Below are positions 48,915 through 57,019 of a stretch of DNA of 64,000 bases, in pieces (the first letter of the stretch is position 1; the number at the start of each line of letters is the position of its first letter). The DNA lies in NCBI GenBank assembly GCA_023393165.1, contig JAEWMJ010000002.1, forward strand, positions 219,743-283,742, written 5' to 3'. The notes beneath the pieces are model-generated. The model was given only the letters and a program-made list of their open reading frames with translations. It was not told where the DNA came from and did not search any database. This stretch comes from Bacillota bacterium (GTDB taxonomy: Bacteria > Bacillota > Clostridia > Christensenellales > Christensenellaceae). A program made the position numbers and the translations under genes.

Positions 48915-49762
48915 TTCCGCCACCTTGTGGTCGTCCCGCAGGGCAGAAGCACATCCTGTCCTTCCACCGGCAGGCATAGATCCCCTGCTTCAATGTTCCC
49001 TTTATGCGGAATGCATATCTTAAGCAGATTGGACGAGACCACGGAAGATAAACCCGTGGTATATGAATTCAATATAAAAAAAAGCGGATCGTCCGAGAGG
49101 AGCTTTGCCGTCTCGGCAACCAGATTATAAAGATCGTTTTCCACCTTGAAAACGCCGCCGTCCGACCGCCCGTAGGAAGGCGGGTCCATGATAATGGCGT
49201 CGTAAAAATTGCCGCGGCGCTGTTCGCGCAGCACAAATTTGATGCAGTCGTCCACAATAAACCGCACGGGCCTGTTTTCCAGTTTGTTTAGGGTAATGTT
49301 TTCCTTTGCCCATGCCACCATGCTTTTGGCCGCATCCACATGCACCACTTCGGCGCCTGCCGAGGCACACGCGACGGTAGCCCCACCGGTATAGGCAAAC
49401 AGGTTCAGAACCTTTATGCGGCGGTCTGCGCCGCTGATTTTCTGCATCATAAAATCCCAGTTCGCCGCCTGTTCGGGGAAAAGTCCCATATGTTTGAACC
49501 CGGTCGGATGCACGGTAAACTGCAAATTCCTGTACGTAACAGTCCATTTTTGCGGCAGGTTCTTATTGAACTCCCAGCGTCCGCCGCCCTGGCTGCTGCG
49601 GATATAATGCGCGTCCACTTTTTCCCACAGTTCGGGGCGCTGCTTTTCCCATATTACCTGGGGATCCGGCCGAGCAAGCGTGACGTTTTTCCATCGCTCC
49701 AGCTTCATGCCTTCCCCGGTGTCCAGTATTTGATACTCTTTAAATTCATTCGTGATAATCAT
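48911..49762 (-). CDS. Class I SAM-dependent (rRNA-type) methyltransferase
   Basis: The 283-residue protein lacks a PUA domain. It has KHMGLFPEQAANWDFM near residue 95, the SAM-binding motif VLNLFAYTGGATVACASAGAEVVHVD near 119 and the catalytic-type IIMDPPSYGRSDGG near 191, similar to the RlmI/YccW-like rRNA cytosine methyltransferases. ATG 49762 starts MIITNEFKEY, but there is no ribosome site. A TATAAT -10 box ends six bases before it, so the transcript may be leaderless. It is coupled to the pseudouridine synthase gene, suggesting an RNA-modification pair. Confidence 0.85.
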   Translation of the reverse strand: MIITNEFKEYQILDTGEGMKLERWKNVTLARPDPQVIWEKQRPELWEKVDAHYIRSSQGGGRWEFNKNLPQKWTVTYRNLQFTVHPTGFKHMGLFPEQAANWDFMMQKISGADRRIKVLNLFAYTGGATVACASAGAEVVHVDAAKSMVAWAKENITLNKLENRPVRFIVDDCIKFVLREQRRGNFYDAIIMDPPSYGRSDGGVFKVENDLYNLVAETAKLLSDDPLFFILNSYTTGLSSVVSSNLLKICIPHKGNIEAGDLCLPVEGQDVLLPCGTTTRWRK

Positions 49763-49781
49763 AGCGATATTATAGCACAAA

Positions 49782-49797
49782 TGGTATAATATTACCC
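49782..49797 (+). repeat. 16-bp direct repeat, left copy
   Basis: TGGTATAATATTACCC is identical to 49981-49996. The two copies bracket 183 bp containing dispersed repeat C, resembling a target-site duplication. Confidence 0.75.
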
Positions 49798-49864
49798 CAA
49801 CTTAATGATAAGCGATATAAGAATATGAGTTTTTTCTAAATTAGACCATCGATAAATCAACCAA

Positions 49865-49978
49865 GATCGCTGAAAAGTCAAAATACAAGGCGTTTTGAGT
49901 ACTGCGACGCAAGCGTAGTGATCCTACGCTGAGGAGCAGGCGGAAAAATAACGCAGTAGTTGGGCTTTTTCAGCGGTC
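49865..49978 (+). repeat. Modular dispersed repeat, copy C (short form)
   Basis: This 114 bp copy runs from GATCGCTGA (49865-49873) to TCAGCGGTC (49970-49978). It contains ATACAAGGCGTTTTGAG, GCGACGCAAGCGTAGTG, CTACGCTGAGGAG and AGTAGTTGGGC. It is nearly collinear with copy D in the opposite orientation and has no inner module. It ends five bases before the ispE -10 box. Confidence 0.87.
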
Positions 49979-49980
49979 TG

Positions 49981-49996
49981 TGGTATAATATTACCC
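49981..49996 (+). repeat. 16-bp direct repeat, right copy, containing the ispE -10 box
   Basis: Identical to 49782-49797. TATAAT at 49984-49989 lies seven bases before the ispE ATG at 49997. Confidence 0.75.
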
Positions 49997-50824
49997 ATGA
50001 AAAGTTACGCTTACGCCAAATTGAACCTGGCGCTCAAAATACTGGGACAGCGCCCCGACGGATACCACGAACTGGATATGATCATGCAGCGAATCAGTCT
50101 GTGCGACGAACTGACGATCCAAAAGCAGGCCGCACTGACCGTTTCTTCCGATCTGCCGCTGCCGGCTGAAAACACCATGACCAGGGCGGCGCAGGTCTTC
50201 TTTGAATACACCGGAATTACGGGCGGCGCAAATATTGCCGTGAAGAAGAACATTCCCGCGGAAGCCGGCCTGGGTGGCGGCAGCAGCGACGGTGCGGCGG
50301 TGCTTGCTGCGCTCAATGAACTGTACGGGACCAAGCTTCGTCTGGAAGAACTGCTTGCGCTGGGACAAAAAGTCGGCGCGGACGTTCCTTTTTTTATAAT
50401 GGGGGCATGCGCCCGGGCAACGGGAACCGGAGAGATACTCTCGGCTATAAAAAACAAACTGGATTGCGTTTACCTGCTGGCTAAGCCCGTAAAAGGCGTA
50501 AGTACAAAAGACGCGTACAAGGGGTTCCATACGGCGGGCGGCATGCCGGTGGATATAGACGGCACAGTGGCTTCGCTCGCTTCGGGAGACTTAAGGCGGT
50601 TTTCAAAAACATCGGGGAACGACCTGATGCCCGCGGCCCTGCGGCTTTGTCCGGACATAGGCAGGATACTATATGAACTTAAGGATGCGGATGCGGCGTT
50701 TATGACGGGCAGCGGAAGCTGTGTATTCGGGGTTTATGGGAACAAAAAAACCGCTCACGCAAATATGGAGCGGCTTCGTTTTTTATCATTTGTGGATTTT
50801 GTTTATGTTGCCGAAAATAAATAA
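49997..50824 (+). CDS. ispE: 4-diphosphocytidyl-2-C-methyl-D-erythritol kinase
   Basis: The 275-residue GHMP kinase phosphorylates CDP-methylerythritol in the MEP isoprenoid pathway. It starts KSYAYAKLNLALKILGQRPDGYHELDM, and the ATP loop IPAEAGLGGGSSDGAAVLAALN is near residue 89. FMTGSGSCVFG near 234 is the third GHMP motif. There is no ribosome site before ATG 49997 and a TATAAT lies seven bases upstream, suggesting a leaderless message. Its last 22 bases overlap the convergent SGNH gene, and a terminator for that gene is embedded in its 3' coding end. Confidence 0.95.
   Translation: MKSYAYAKLNLALKILGQRPDGYHELDMIMQRISLCDELTIQKQAALTVSSDLPLPAENTMTRAAQVFFEYTGITGGANIAVKKNIPAEAGLGGGSSDGAAVLAALNELYGTKLRLEELLALGQKVGADVPFFIMGACARATGTGEILSAIKNKLDCVYLLAKPVKGVSTKDAYKGFHTAGGMPVDIDGTVASLASGDLRRFSKTSGNDLMPAALRLCPDIGRILYELKDADAAFMTGSGSCVFGVYGNKKTAHANMERLRFLSFVDFVYVAENK
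50744..50773 (-). terminator. Minus-strand terminator embedded in ispE
   Basis: On the minus strand CCGCTC (complement of 50768-50773) pairs with GAGCGG (complement of 50751-50756) and is followed by seven T residues. It lies 30 bases beyond the SGNH stop codon but inside the ispE reading frame. Confidence 0.65.
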
Positions 50825-51519
50825 GAAGCGTTTTTTGAGATATATTCACGGAGGACTTCCTTTATCAAAAGCTGTCCTTTTTCATTCGGATGGATCCCGT
50901 CGCGGCAGATATACTTCCTGTAATCCTCTGTTTTCAGAAACGCGGAACGAACGTTGATCAGCCGGGTGGACGTCGCTTTACCGATATGTTCAATGAGGCA
51001 GGAATACTGTTCCTGCCACCAGTATATCCGGTTGGAGCTTTTCAGCCATTTGAGGATACGTTCCTCTTTTTCTGGGTTTTCCTGTGTAAACCAGCTGAAG
51101 TAGGCTTTTTCATTTACCGGGGGAAGGTTCATCAGTACCGGTGTTTTGCCCTGGTCGCGTAAAAAAGAGATCATATTGCGCAGCGTTTGCTCAAATTTAT
51201 CCATGGGGGTCTGCGGCATATGGCTGCCGTTCGGCCTTAACGCAACCTCATCCCAGTTAAAGTCGCAGTCGTTTCCGCCGTATTCGATCAATACGACGTC
51301 AGGGTTTAATTCCGTGAGTTTATCCGCAAGCACGTCCTTCCCGTATAGAAGCGTGCTGCCGAATTTAGCAAGGTTATGCACCGGCACCCGCAGAAGTTGG
51401 CTGATCCCTTTGATAAAACCGTCTTTAAACGGCGTATAGCGTTTTTTTTCTTCGCTGTATACCACGCCCTTGGAGATGGAGTCACCAATGACCATGATAG
51501 AATTTATATTTTTTTCCAT
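50803..51519 (-). CDS. SGNH/GDSL hydrolase family protein
   Basis: The 238-residue protein has the SGNH blocks: MVIGDSISKGVVY (nucleophile Ser, residue 14) near the start, a Gly in NLAKFGSTLL near 50, IEYGGNDCDFNW (Asn) near 78, and CRDGIHPNEKGQLL (Asp/His) near 209. Such enzymes are esterases or lipases with varied substrates, including acylated carbohydrates. No signal peptide is seen, so it is probably cytoplasmic. ATG 51519 has a TAGGTGCG-type weak site upstream. It converges on ispE with a 22-base 3' overlap. Confidence 0.88.
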   Translation of the reverse strand: MEKNINSIMVIGDSISKGVVYSEEKKRYTPFKDGFIKGISQLLRVPVHNLAKFGSTLLYGKDVLADKLTELNPDVVLIEYGGNDCDFNWDEVALRPNGSHMPQTPMDKFEQTLRNMISFLRDQGKTPVLMNLPPVNEKAYFSWFTQENPEKEERILKWLKSSNRIYWWQEQYSCLIEHIGKATSTRLINVRSAFLKTEDYRKYICRDGIHPNEKGQLLIKEVLREYISKNASYLFSAT

Positions 51520-51657
51520 AACGCACCTATTGCAAGCAGTTTTTCCTTATTATTATGCCGTTTAGGTGATAGTAGCATACCAAGTTTTGTTTTTCAAGGC
51601 AAAAGGATAAAAAATATGATATAATACCTTTAATCTTAATTCTACAGGAGAGTTGCG

Positions 51658-52518
51658 TTGAGTATTCGCGAAAGAAAAAACAGGTTCCGTTTTCTGGCGA
51701 ACAAGGAATCCGTTCAAAAAATAGATATAAAACAAATGATCCGTTTCGGCGTGGTTGTGGGAGTAATCGTCGCCGTTATACTCATATCCGTCAGTCTGAT
51801 ACTGCAGGGCAATATCGAATCCAGCTATCTTGCAAAAGCGGAAATCATCCGGGTGGGCGTGCGTACGGACGTCCAGGGATTCGGACAGACCGGCGAAACC
51901 GGCGAGATTCAGGGGTATGACGTGGATGTCGCGCGCGAAGTATTGAATCGGGTTTTGGGAAAAGACAAACCACTGGAATTTATACCGCTCAATTCCGAAG
52001 AAGCAGGCGCCGGCATCAAATACGGTAAAATCGACATGGGGATGGGATTCCTGGCGGAGGGGACGGCCCGTGTCAACGGATTTATGCTGACGACCCCCTA
52101 TTATTATGACAATATATACGCGGCGGTGACGGATCAGGGTTTAAGCAGCCTTAAGGATCTGAACGAAAAAAACGTGGGCATTTTAAACTCCATGATCACG
52201 CAGGCCCAGGCGAACGACTATTTGGACAAACTCCAAATCAGCGCCAAAGTGGCGAGGTATTTCAGTCTGGAAGACGCCGTGGCAGATATGCAAAACAAAA
52301 AGATCGACGCATTTCTGGCCCCGGAGGCGCTTCTCCGGCAGTATATGGGCCAATACAACAGGATTGACAAACCGGTCGCAACAATAGGGTATTCCATCAT
52401 CCTGCCCTCCAAACAGGAAGCGGTTGAGGGAGCGATGGACGCCGCCATCCACGCAATGGAGCGGGACGGTACATTGCAAAGCCTTGCTAAAAAGTGGGGA
52501 ATTCCTTATAACAAATAA
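51658..52518 (+). CDS. Membrane-anchored periplasmic-binding-protein-like (SBP family 3) protein
   Basis: The 286-residue protein has a basic cytoplasmic N-terminus, one membrane helix (about residues 29-52, IRFGVVVGVIVAVILISVSL) and an extracellular type II binding domain: IIRVGVRTDVQGFG, GYDVDVAREVL, YGKIDMGMGFLAEGTARV, and GTLQSLAKKWGIPYN at the end. This is the amino-acid-binding (SBP_bac_3) fold. There is no lipobox, and no permease or ATPase genes are adjacent, so it may be a sensor or an orphan binding protein. The start is TTG 51658 with GGAGAG seven bases upstream. Confidence 0.83.
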   Translation: MSIRERKNRFRFLANKESVQKIDIKQMIRFGVVVGVIVAVILISVSLILQGNIESSYLAKAEIIRVGVRTDVQGFGQTGETGEIQGYDVDVAREVLNRVLGKDKPLEFIPLNSEEAGAGIKYGKIDMGMGFLAEGTARVNGFMLTTPYYYDNIYAAVTDQGLSSLKDLNEKNVGILNSMITQAQANDYLDKLQISAKVARYFSLEDAVADMQNKKIDAFLAPEALLRQYMGQYNRIDKPVATIGYSIILPSKQEAVEGAMDAAIHAMERDGTLQSLAKKWGIPYNK

Positions 52519-52564
52519 CCTTAAAAAATAAGCCGCTTTCAATATTAAACTTATGTAAAATGGA

Positions 52565-52593
52565 TTGACAGTTAAAATATAAAATGCTATCAT
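52565..52593 (+). promoter_or_regulatory. Promoter of the small conserved gene at 52659
   Basis: Perfect TTGACA (52565-52570), a 17 bp spacer and TATCAT (52588-52593). The same promoter architecture as the fab operon. Confidence 0.78.
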
Positions 52594-52658
52594 CATTTTT
52601 AAGGGGGTTGCCAGATGCTCCCAAACCCACAAATTTAATTTGTAAGGAGGGAACTGGA

Positions 52659-52892
52659 ATGAAAATTAAAAACATCACGGAACCGCAGAAGTTTTTTGAA
52701 GTATTGAAACAATGCAAAGGCAAAGTTGAACTCGTTACTTCTGAAGGTGACAGGCTCAATTTGAAATCCACGCTGTGCCAATACATCGCACTGACGCAGA
52801 TGTTCAAGGACGCCCAGATCGACGAACTTGATCTGATCGTATCCGAGCCCGAGGATTTAAACCTTCTTTTGAATTACCTGGTAAGAGGGTAA
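52659..52892 (+). CDS. Small conserved clostridial protein of unknown function
   Basis: The 77-residue acidic protein reads KIKNITEPQKFFEVLKQCKG, VELVTSEGDRLNLKSTLCQY and ELDLIVSEPEDLNLLLNYLV. I recall similar proteins of about 80 residues in many Clostridia, sometimes mislabelled poly(A) polymerase, with no known role. ATG 52659 follows AAGGAGGGAACTGGA; a longer frame from 52584 overlaps the promoter leader. It has its own strong promoter and terminator, so it is an independent unit. No membrane segment or signal is visible. Confidence 0.75.
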   Translation: MKIKNITEPQKFFEVLKQCKGKVELVTSEGDRLNLKSTLCQYIALTQMFKDAQIDELDLIVSEPEDLNLLLNYLVRG

Positions 52893-52913
52893 TCAATCCC
52901 GACATGCAAGAGC

Positions 52914-52939
52914 CGTTGTTGCACACAGCGGTTTTTTTG
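52914..52939 (+). terminator. Rho-independent terminator
   Basis: CCGTTG (52914-52919) pairs with CAGCGG (52927-52932, one G-T pair), followed by T7. It ends the 52659 gene. Confidence 0.78.
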
Positions 52940-53050
52940 TTGTATAATGAAATAACGTTACAGAAACCCCAAATACAGCAGAATTTCAAGGGGCGTAAAC
53001 GGGATCCTCAAAAAATCTTTGATTTTTTGAAGTGAAAATCCGGGGGTATC

Positions 53051-53578
53051 ATGAGAGTTTTTATTGGGATCGAAACGGGAAGCGCGCAGCAGGAACTGTG
53101 GGGCGCTGCCACATACATAACAAATCTTTCGGGCGGCCGCCCGGCTAAAAAAAGCAATATACATTTAACTGTCAAATTTTTAGGCGAAGTAGCCGATATC
53201 CGCGGCATTAAACAGGCAATGGATCATGTCTGCAAAACCACGCGGGATTTTTATATGGAACTGGATGAACTCGTATTCATGAGCCGGCTTAAAATCGTTT
53301 GGTGTTCGGTCAAAGGCGATTTAAAGGCTTTATCCACGCTTCAGAGCGGAGTTGAAGACGCGCTTGCAGGCGCCGGATTTCCAAGGGAAAAAAGACCTTT
53401 TCTGCCGCATATTACTTTGGTGCGCGACGCATACAAAAAATGGGATATGCAGGACGTCAGACTGGAAAACAAAATATTCAAGGTCTCGCGCCTTGTGCTT
53501 TTCCAAAGCGTGAGGCAGAACGGGGAATTGCTGTATATCCCCCTGCATATCTCTGAGTTTGGGGTAAAGCATGGTTGA
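53051..53578 (+). CDS. thpR: RNA 2',3'-cyclic phosphodiesterase (2H family)
   Basis: The 175-residue protein has the two H-x-T motifs of the 2H superfamily, IHLTVKFLGEVAD near residue 37 and PHITLVRDAYK near 118, with RVFIGIETGSAQQE at the start. It opens 2',3'-cyclic phosphates on RNA and was formerly named 2'-5' RNA ligase LigT. ATG 53051 lies behind a weak TCCGGGGGTATC site. It overlaps the addB start by eight bases, placing it in a DNA-repair operon, although no functional link is established. Confidence 0.9.
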   Translation: MRVFIGIETGSAQQELWGAATYITNLSGGRPAKKSNIHLTVKFLGEVADIRGIKQAMDHVCKTTRDFYMELDELVFMSRLKIVWCSVKGDLKALSTLQSGVEDALAGAGFPREKRPFLPHITLVRDAYKKWDMQDVRLENKIFKVSRLVLFQSVRQNGELLYIPLHISEFGVKHG

Positions 53579-56500
53579 GTTTGTTGTCACCCGCGCGGGA
53601 ACGGTGCAGGACGATTATATTCTGAACAAAATCGGCGGACAGGTCAAAAAAGACGCGCTCGCCGGTATTATTGTGCTTGTACCTCCGCAGGCAACGCTTA
53701 TGACGGAAAACCAAATCATGCGGTCCCTTCAGTTGCCCGGTCTCATGGGCGTGCAGGTCATGGGGCCCGAGAAGCTTACCCAGCGCATACTGGACAGCGT
53801 GGGGGGCAGGGCGAGGCCTGTCATAGACGCGCCTGCCAAGAGCATGATCGTGAAACTCCTGATGAATGCCTATTCTGAAAAGCTGCCCACACTCGGTTCC
53901 TGCATCAAAACGCAGAACATCAGCGCCGACATTGCGGATATCATTTCGGAATTTAAATCCATGGACGTCACGCCCGAACAGCTGACCGGCGTCAGTTCGG
54001 GAGACGTCATAACGGACCGGAAACTTCAGGACCTTGCCTTTATTTACGAAAAATTTGAGGAATACATGCACGAAGCCGCCCTTACGCAGGAAGACCGGCT
54101 CAATATCGCAATAGAAAACGCGGGCAGTTGCAAGTTTATTGCAGAGTCCGACGTCTACATCCTGCATTTTGATCTCATGACGGCGCAGATGGCGCGGTTT
54201 GCGGCAAGAATCGCGCAGACGGCTAAAAATACCGTTATCACGTTTATGGATACGCACCCCGGAGACCCGGACGCTGGCCTGTTTGAAGCCGCCCGGGATG
54301 AAAGGACAAGACTTGCCAAAATGATTGGCGGGGAGATCAAAACCGTCCGCCTCCCGCAGGATTCGCGGATGCCGGAAGATATCGCGCATATCGAGAGAAA
54401 CATCTACGCGTATCCTTACGCTGTATATGAGAAGGAATGCAAAAACGTACGGATCATAGCCGCACTGAATCCGGAAGAAGAGGTATGCGCGGCGGCCGAG
54501 ATTATCGCGCGGCTGGTTCTGGAAAACGGCTACGTCATGCAGGACATTGCGGTGGTATGCGCAAGCCCCGCCGAGTATTCAGATCTCATAAAAAAACATT
54601 TCACCGGCGCAAACATCCCTTTTTTCCTGGACGACAAACGCAACACCGGCCAAAATTTCATTGCGGGCTTTATCACGTCGGCTCTGGAGATGGCAGGGGG
54701 CAGACTTTCCAAAGAGAAATTGATATCCCACATCGAATTTGCATGGGGGCTTGATTCCCCCTATGTTCATATCCTTAAGAATTACGCTTTCCAGAGGGTA
54801 GCCGGCGCATACCAGTTCGAAAAGCCGTTCCCGGACGCCGCCGCCGAAGAAGCGCGTGTCCGCTGCGCGCTGCCTGCGCTTGCTTTCCGGAAAAAAATAA
54901 CAGCTTCGGGCACTGCACGGGAATGCATCGCCTGTCTTGAAGAATATATGGGAGAAATGCGCCTGGAAACAAGGCTTCTTAAATATATAAAGGAATTCGA
55001 AAACCTGGGCATGTTTGAAGCGGCGGATTATTACGAGCAGGCGTATAAAAAAATAGGCGAGGTGCTGAAAGAAGCTGAAGATATCCTGGGAGACCTCAAA
55101 CTTACGCCGCATGAGCTGGCCGTAATACTCAAAAGCGGGTTCGAATCGGCGTCCATCAGCCTGATCCCTCAGGGTGCGGACGAGGTTGTGATCGGCGATA
55201 TCGGCGTCAGCCGTTTAAAGGATATCAAGACGCTGATCGTGCTGGGCGTAAACGAAGGCAAGATCCCCAATTACGAAGAGGAGACGGGCATACTGCTGCC
55301 GCGGGAACGCGATTTTATCATGCAGGAGATACTGCATGTAAGCAGAACGTCCGCTATCGCCAGGCAAAAGACGGCGATATACAGGATGTTTTCCCTGCCG
55401 CAGGACAAGCTGATTCTTTCCTACCCGGCCTGTTCGGACGGGGAACAGTTACAGCCGTCCATGCTGATCGGCCGCCTTGAAGAGCTTCTTCCTGTTACGG
55501 AAGAAAACGCCTCGGACCTGATAGGCTCTCTTCGGGAAAACGCGGTACTGCTTGCCGCCGGGGAACTCCGGAACATCGCGGACGGATACCCAAATAAAGA
55601 CAAGACGTACATGGCAAATCTGCTGGCACGGGAAGACACCCGGCAGACGGTTCTGCATTACGAAAACTTTGCTGCCCGGACAAACGCGGCGCACAGGATA
55701 GTGCGCGCGGAAGATCTATACGGCGGAGGCATAGCCAGCGCCAGCAGGTATGAGGCGTATTATACCTGCCCCTTCAGGCATTATGTGCTGTACGGATTAA
55801 AGCCGGAGGTGCCGCGGGAATATAATCTTGCCAGTGTGGATGTAGGAAATTTCGTGCACGGTGTGCTGGATACGTTTTCAAAAAGTTTAAAGGAGTCCGG
55901 CAGGGCGTGGGATAAATTATCCCGCGGGGAACTGGTTTCCTTGCTGCGGGAAAGCGCGGACGCCGTGCGGGAGCGCGATTTTAAATACACGCTCAGCCCA
56001 AAAAACAAAAACGTGCTCCGCATCGTGGAACGCGAGCTTTATTGGGCTCTTACCGCGATCTGCCGGCACTTTGAAACGTCCTGCCTAAAGATGGAAGAAA
56101 CCGAACACCGTTTTGAACTTGATATCGGGGGCGTCCGCTTAAAGGGCGTGATAGACAGGATCGATACCGCAAGGATCGGGGATGAACTTTATTTTAAGGT
56201 TGTGGATTATAAAACGGGCGACAAGGAATGGTCGCTTTCGGACTTTGCTGAAGGCCTATCGCTTCAGCTCGTGATATACATGCTGGCGGGAATGGAGTAC
56301 ATGAAGCAAAATTACGAAGGGGCGCTGGCCGCCGGCGCGGATTATTTTACGGTCAAGCTGCCGCTGCTGGAAGAATACGATACGGAAAAAATCATCACGC
56401 AGTTCAGGATGAACGGCCTGCAGGCGGTAGGCCCCGAGGCCGCCAAACAAATATACGGATATGACGGCAGTGGGATCGTATCCCTGAGCCTGCGGCTGAA

Positions 56501-56783
56501 AAAAGACGGAAATTACCACGGAACCGACGCAAAGGATATATACACGCAGGAGGAAATATCGCGGCTTTTATCTTACGCAAAAACGCTGATCGTCCGCGCG
56601 GCTGGGGAGATATCATCCGGAGACACCAGGATAGCGCCCGTGGCCGGCGAGAAAAATATTCCTCCCTGCAGGTACTGCGATTTCAAATCGGTATGCATGC
56701 TGGACGAATCCATGCAGCCGAAGAAGAAGGACAAGAGTACAAGGGAAGATCTGCTCGGTTCCATGCGGGAACCGCAAAAATAA
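53571..56783 (+). CDS. addB: ATP-dependent helicase/nuclease subunit B
   Basis: The 1070-residue protein is the AddB partner of AddA in double-strand-break resection. The C-terminal nuclease has KVVDYKTGDKEW near residue 880 and LSLQLVIYMLAG. Iron-sulfur cluster cysteines are visible as YYTCPFRHY near 732 and CRYCDFKSVC near 1035. The N-terminal Walker A of typical AddB (GxxGxGKT after the first strand) is replaced by VTRAGTVQDDY, so the helicase-like domain probably does not hydrolyse ATP. ATG 53571 overlaps thpR. addA follows after an unusual 236 bp gap. Confidence 0.93.
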   Translation: MVEFVVTRAGTVQDDYILNKIGGQVKKDALAGIIVLVPPQATLMTENQIMRSLQLPGLMGVQVMGPEKLTQRILDSVGGRARPVIDAPAKSMIVKLLMNAYSEKLPTLGSCIKTQNISADIADIISEFKSMDVTPEQLTGVSSGDVITDRKLQDLAFIYEKFEEYMHEAALTQEDRLNIAIENAGSCKFIAESDVYILHFDLMTAQMARFAARIAQTAKNTVITFMDTHPGDPDAGLFEAARDERTRLAKMIGGEIKTVRLPQDSRMPEDIAHIERNIYAYPYAVYEKECKNVRIIAALNPEEEVCAAAEIIARLVLENGYVMQDIAVVCASPAEYSDLIKKHFTGANIPFFLDDKRNTGQNFIAGFITSALEMAGGRLSKEKLISHIEFAWGLDSPYVHILKNYAFQRVAGAYQFEKPFPDAAAEEARVRCALPALAFRKKITASGTARECIACLEEYMGEMRLETRLLKYIKEFENLGMFEAADYYEQAYKKIGEVLKEAEDILGDLKLTPHELAVILKSGFESASISLIPQGADEVVIGDIGVSRLKDIKTLIVLGVNEGKIPNYEEETGILLPRERDFIMQEILHVSRTSAIARQKTAIYRMFSLPQDKLILSYPACSDGEQLQPSMLIGRLEELLPVTEENASDLIGSLRENAVLLAAGELRNIADGYPNKDKTYMANLLAREDTRQTVLHYENFAARTNAAHRIVRAEDLYGGGIASASRYEAYYTCPFRHYVLYGLKPEVPREYNLASVDVGNFVHGVLDTFSKSLKESGRAWDKLSRGELVSLLRESADAVRERDFKYTLSPKNKNVLRIVERELYWALTAICRHFETSCLKMEETEHRFELDIGGVRLKGVIDRIDTARIGDELYFKVVDYKTGDKEWSLSDFAEGLSLQLVIYMLAGMEYMKQNYEGALAAGADYFTVKLPLLEEYDTEKIITQFRMNGLQAVGPEAAKQIYGYDGSGIVSLSLRLKKDGNYHGTDAKDIYTQEEISRLLSYAKTLIVRAAGEISSGDTRIAPVAGEKNIPPCRYCDFKSVCMLDESMQPKKKDKSTREDLLGSMREPQK

Positions 56784-57019
56784 CGGGAAAACGCTGCATT
56801 AGCGTAAACGCTGGTTCATTCGGAACGTTCTTTTGACAGCAGACCCGCCCTAAAAGCCTTGTCTTTTGGGGGACCCCGAGGACTTCGTATCCTGTTGTGT
56901 CGCTGAAATCTTGAAACAGCGCTTAAATTCTTTCGATTCCGCTCCTTACAGGGGCGCAAAGCCTGCTCACCAATTGAGCATCCCTCATTTAATCATCATT
57001 TACTGGAGAGGCATTGGGT
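56784..57019. other. Intergenic gap between addB and addA
   Basis: This 236 bp stretch separates two genes that are usually adjacent. It has short similarities to repeat copy A (GGGGACCCCG-like, TCGCTGAAA) and a hairpin GCTCA-CCAAT-TGAGC. There is no gene and no convincing terminator. It may be a decayed repeat. Confidence 0.45.
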
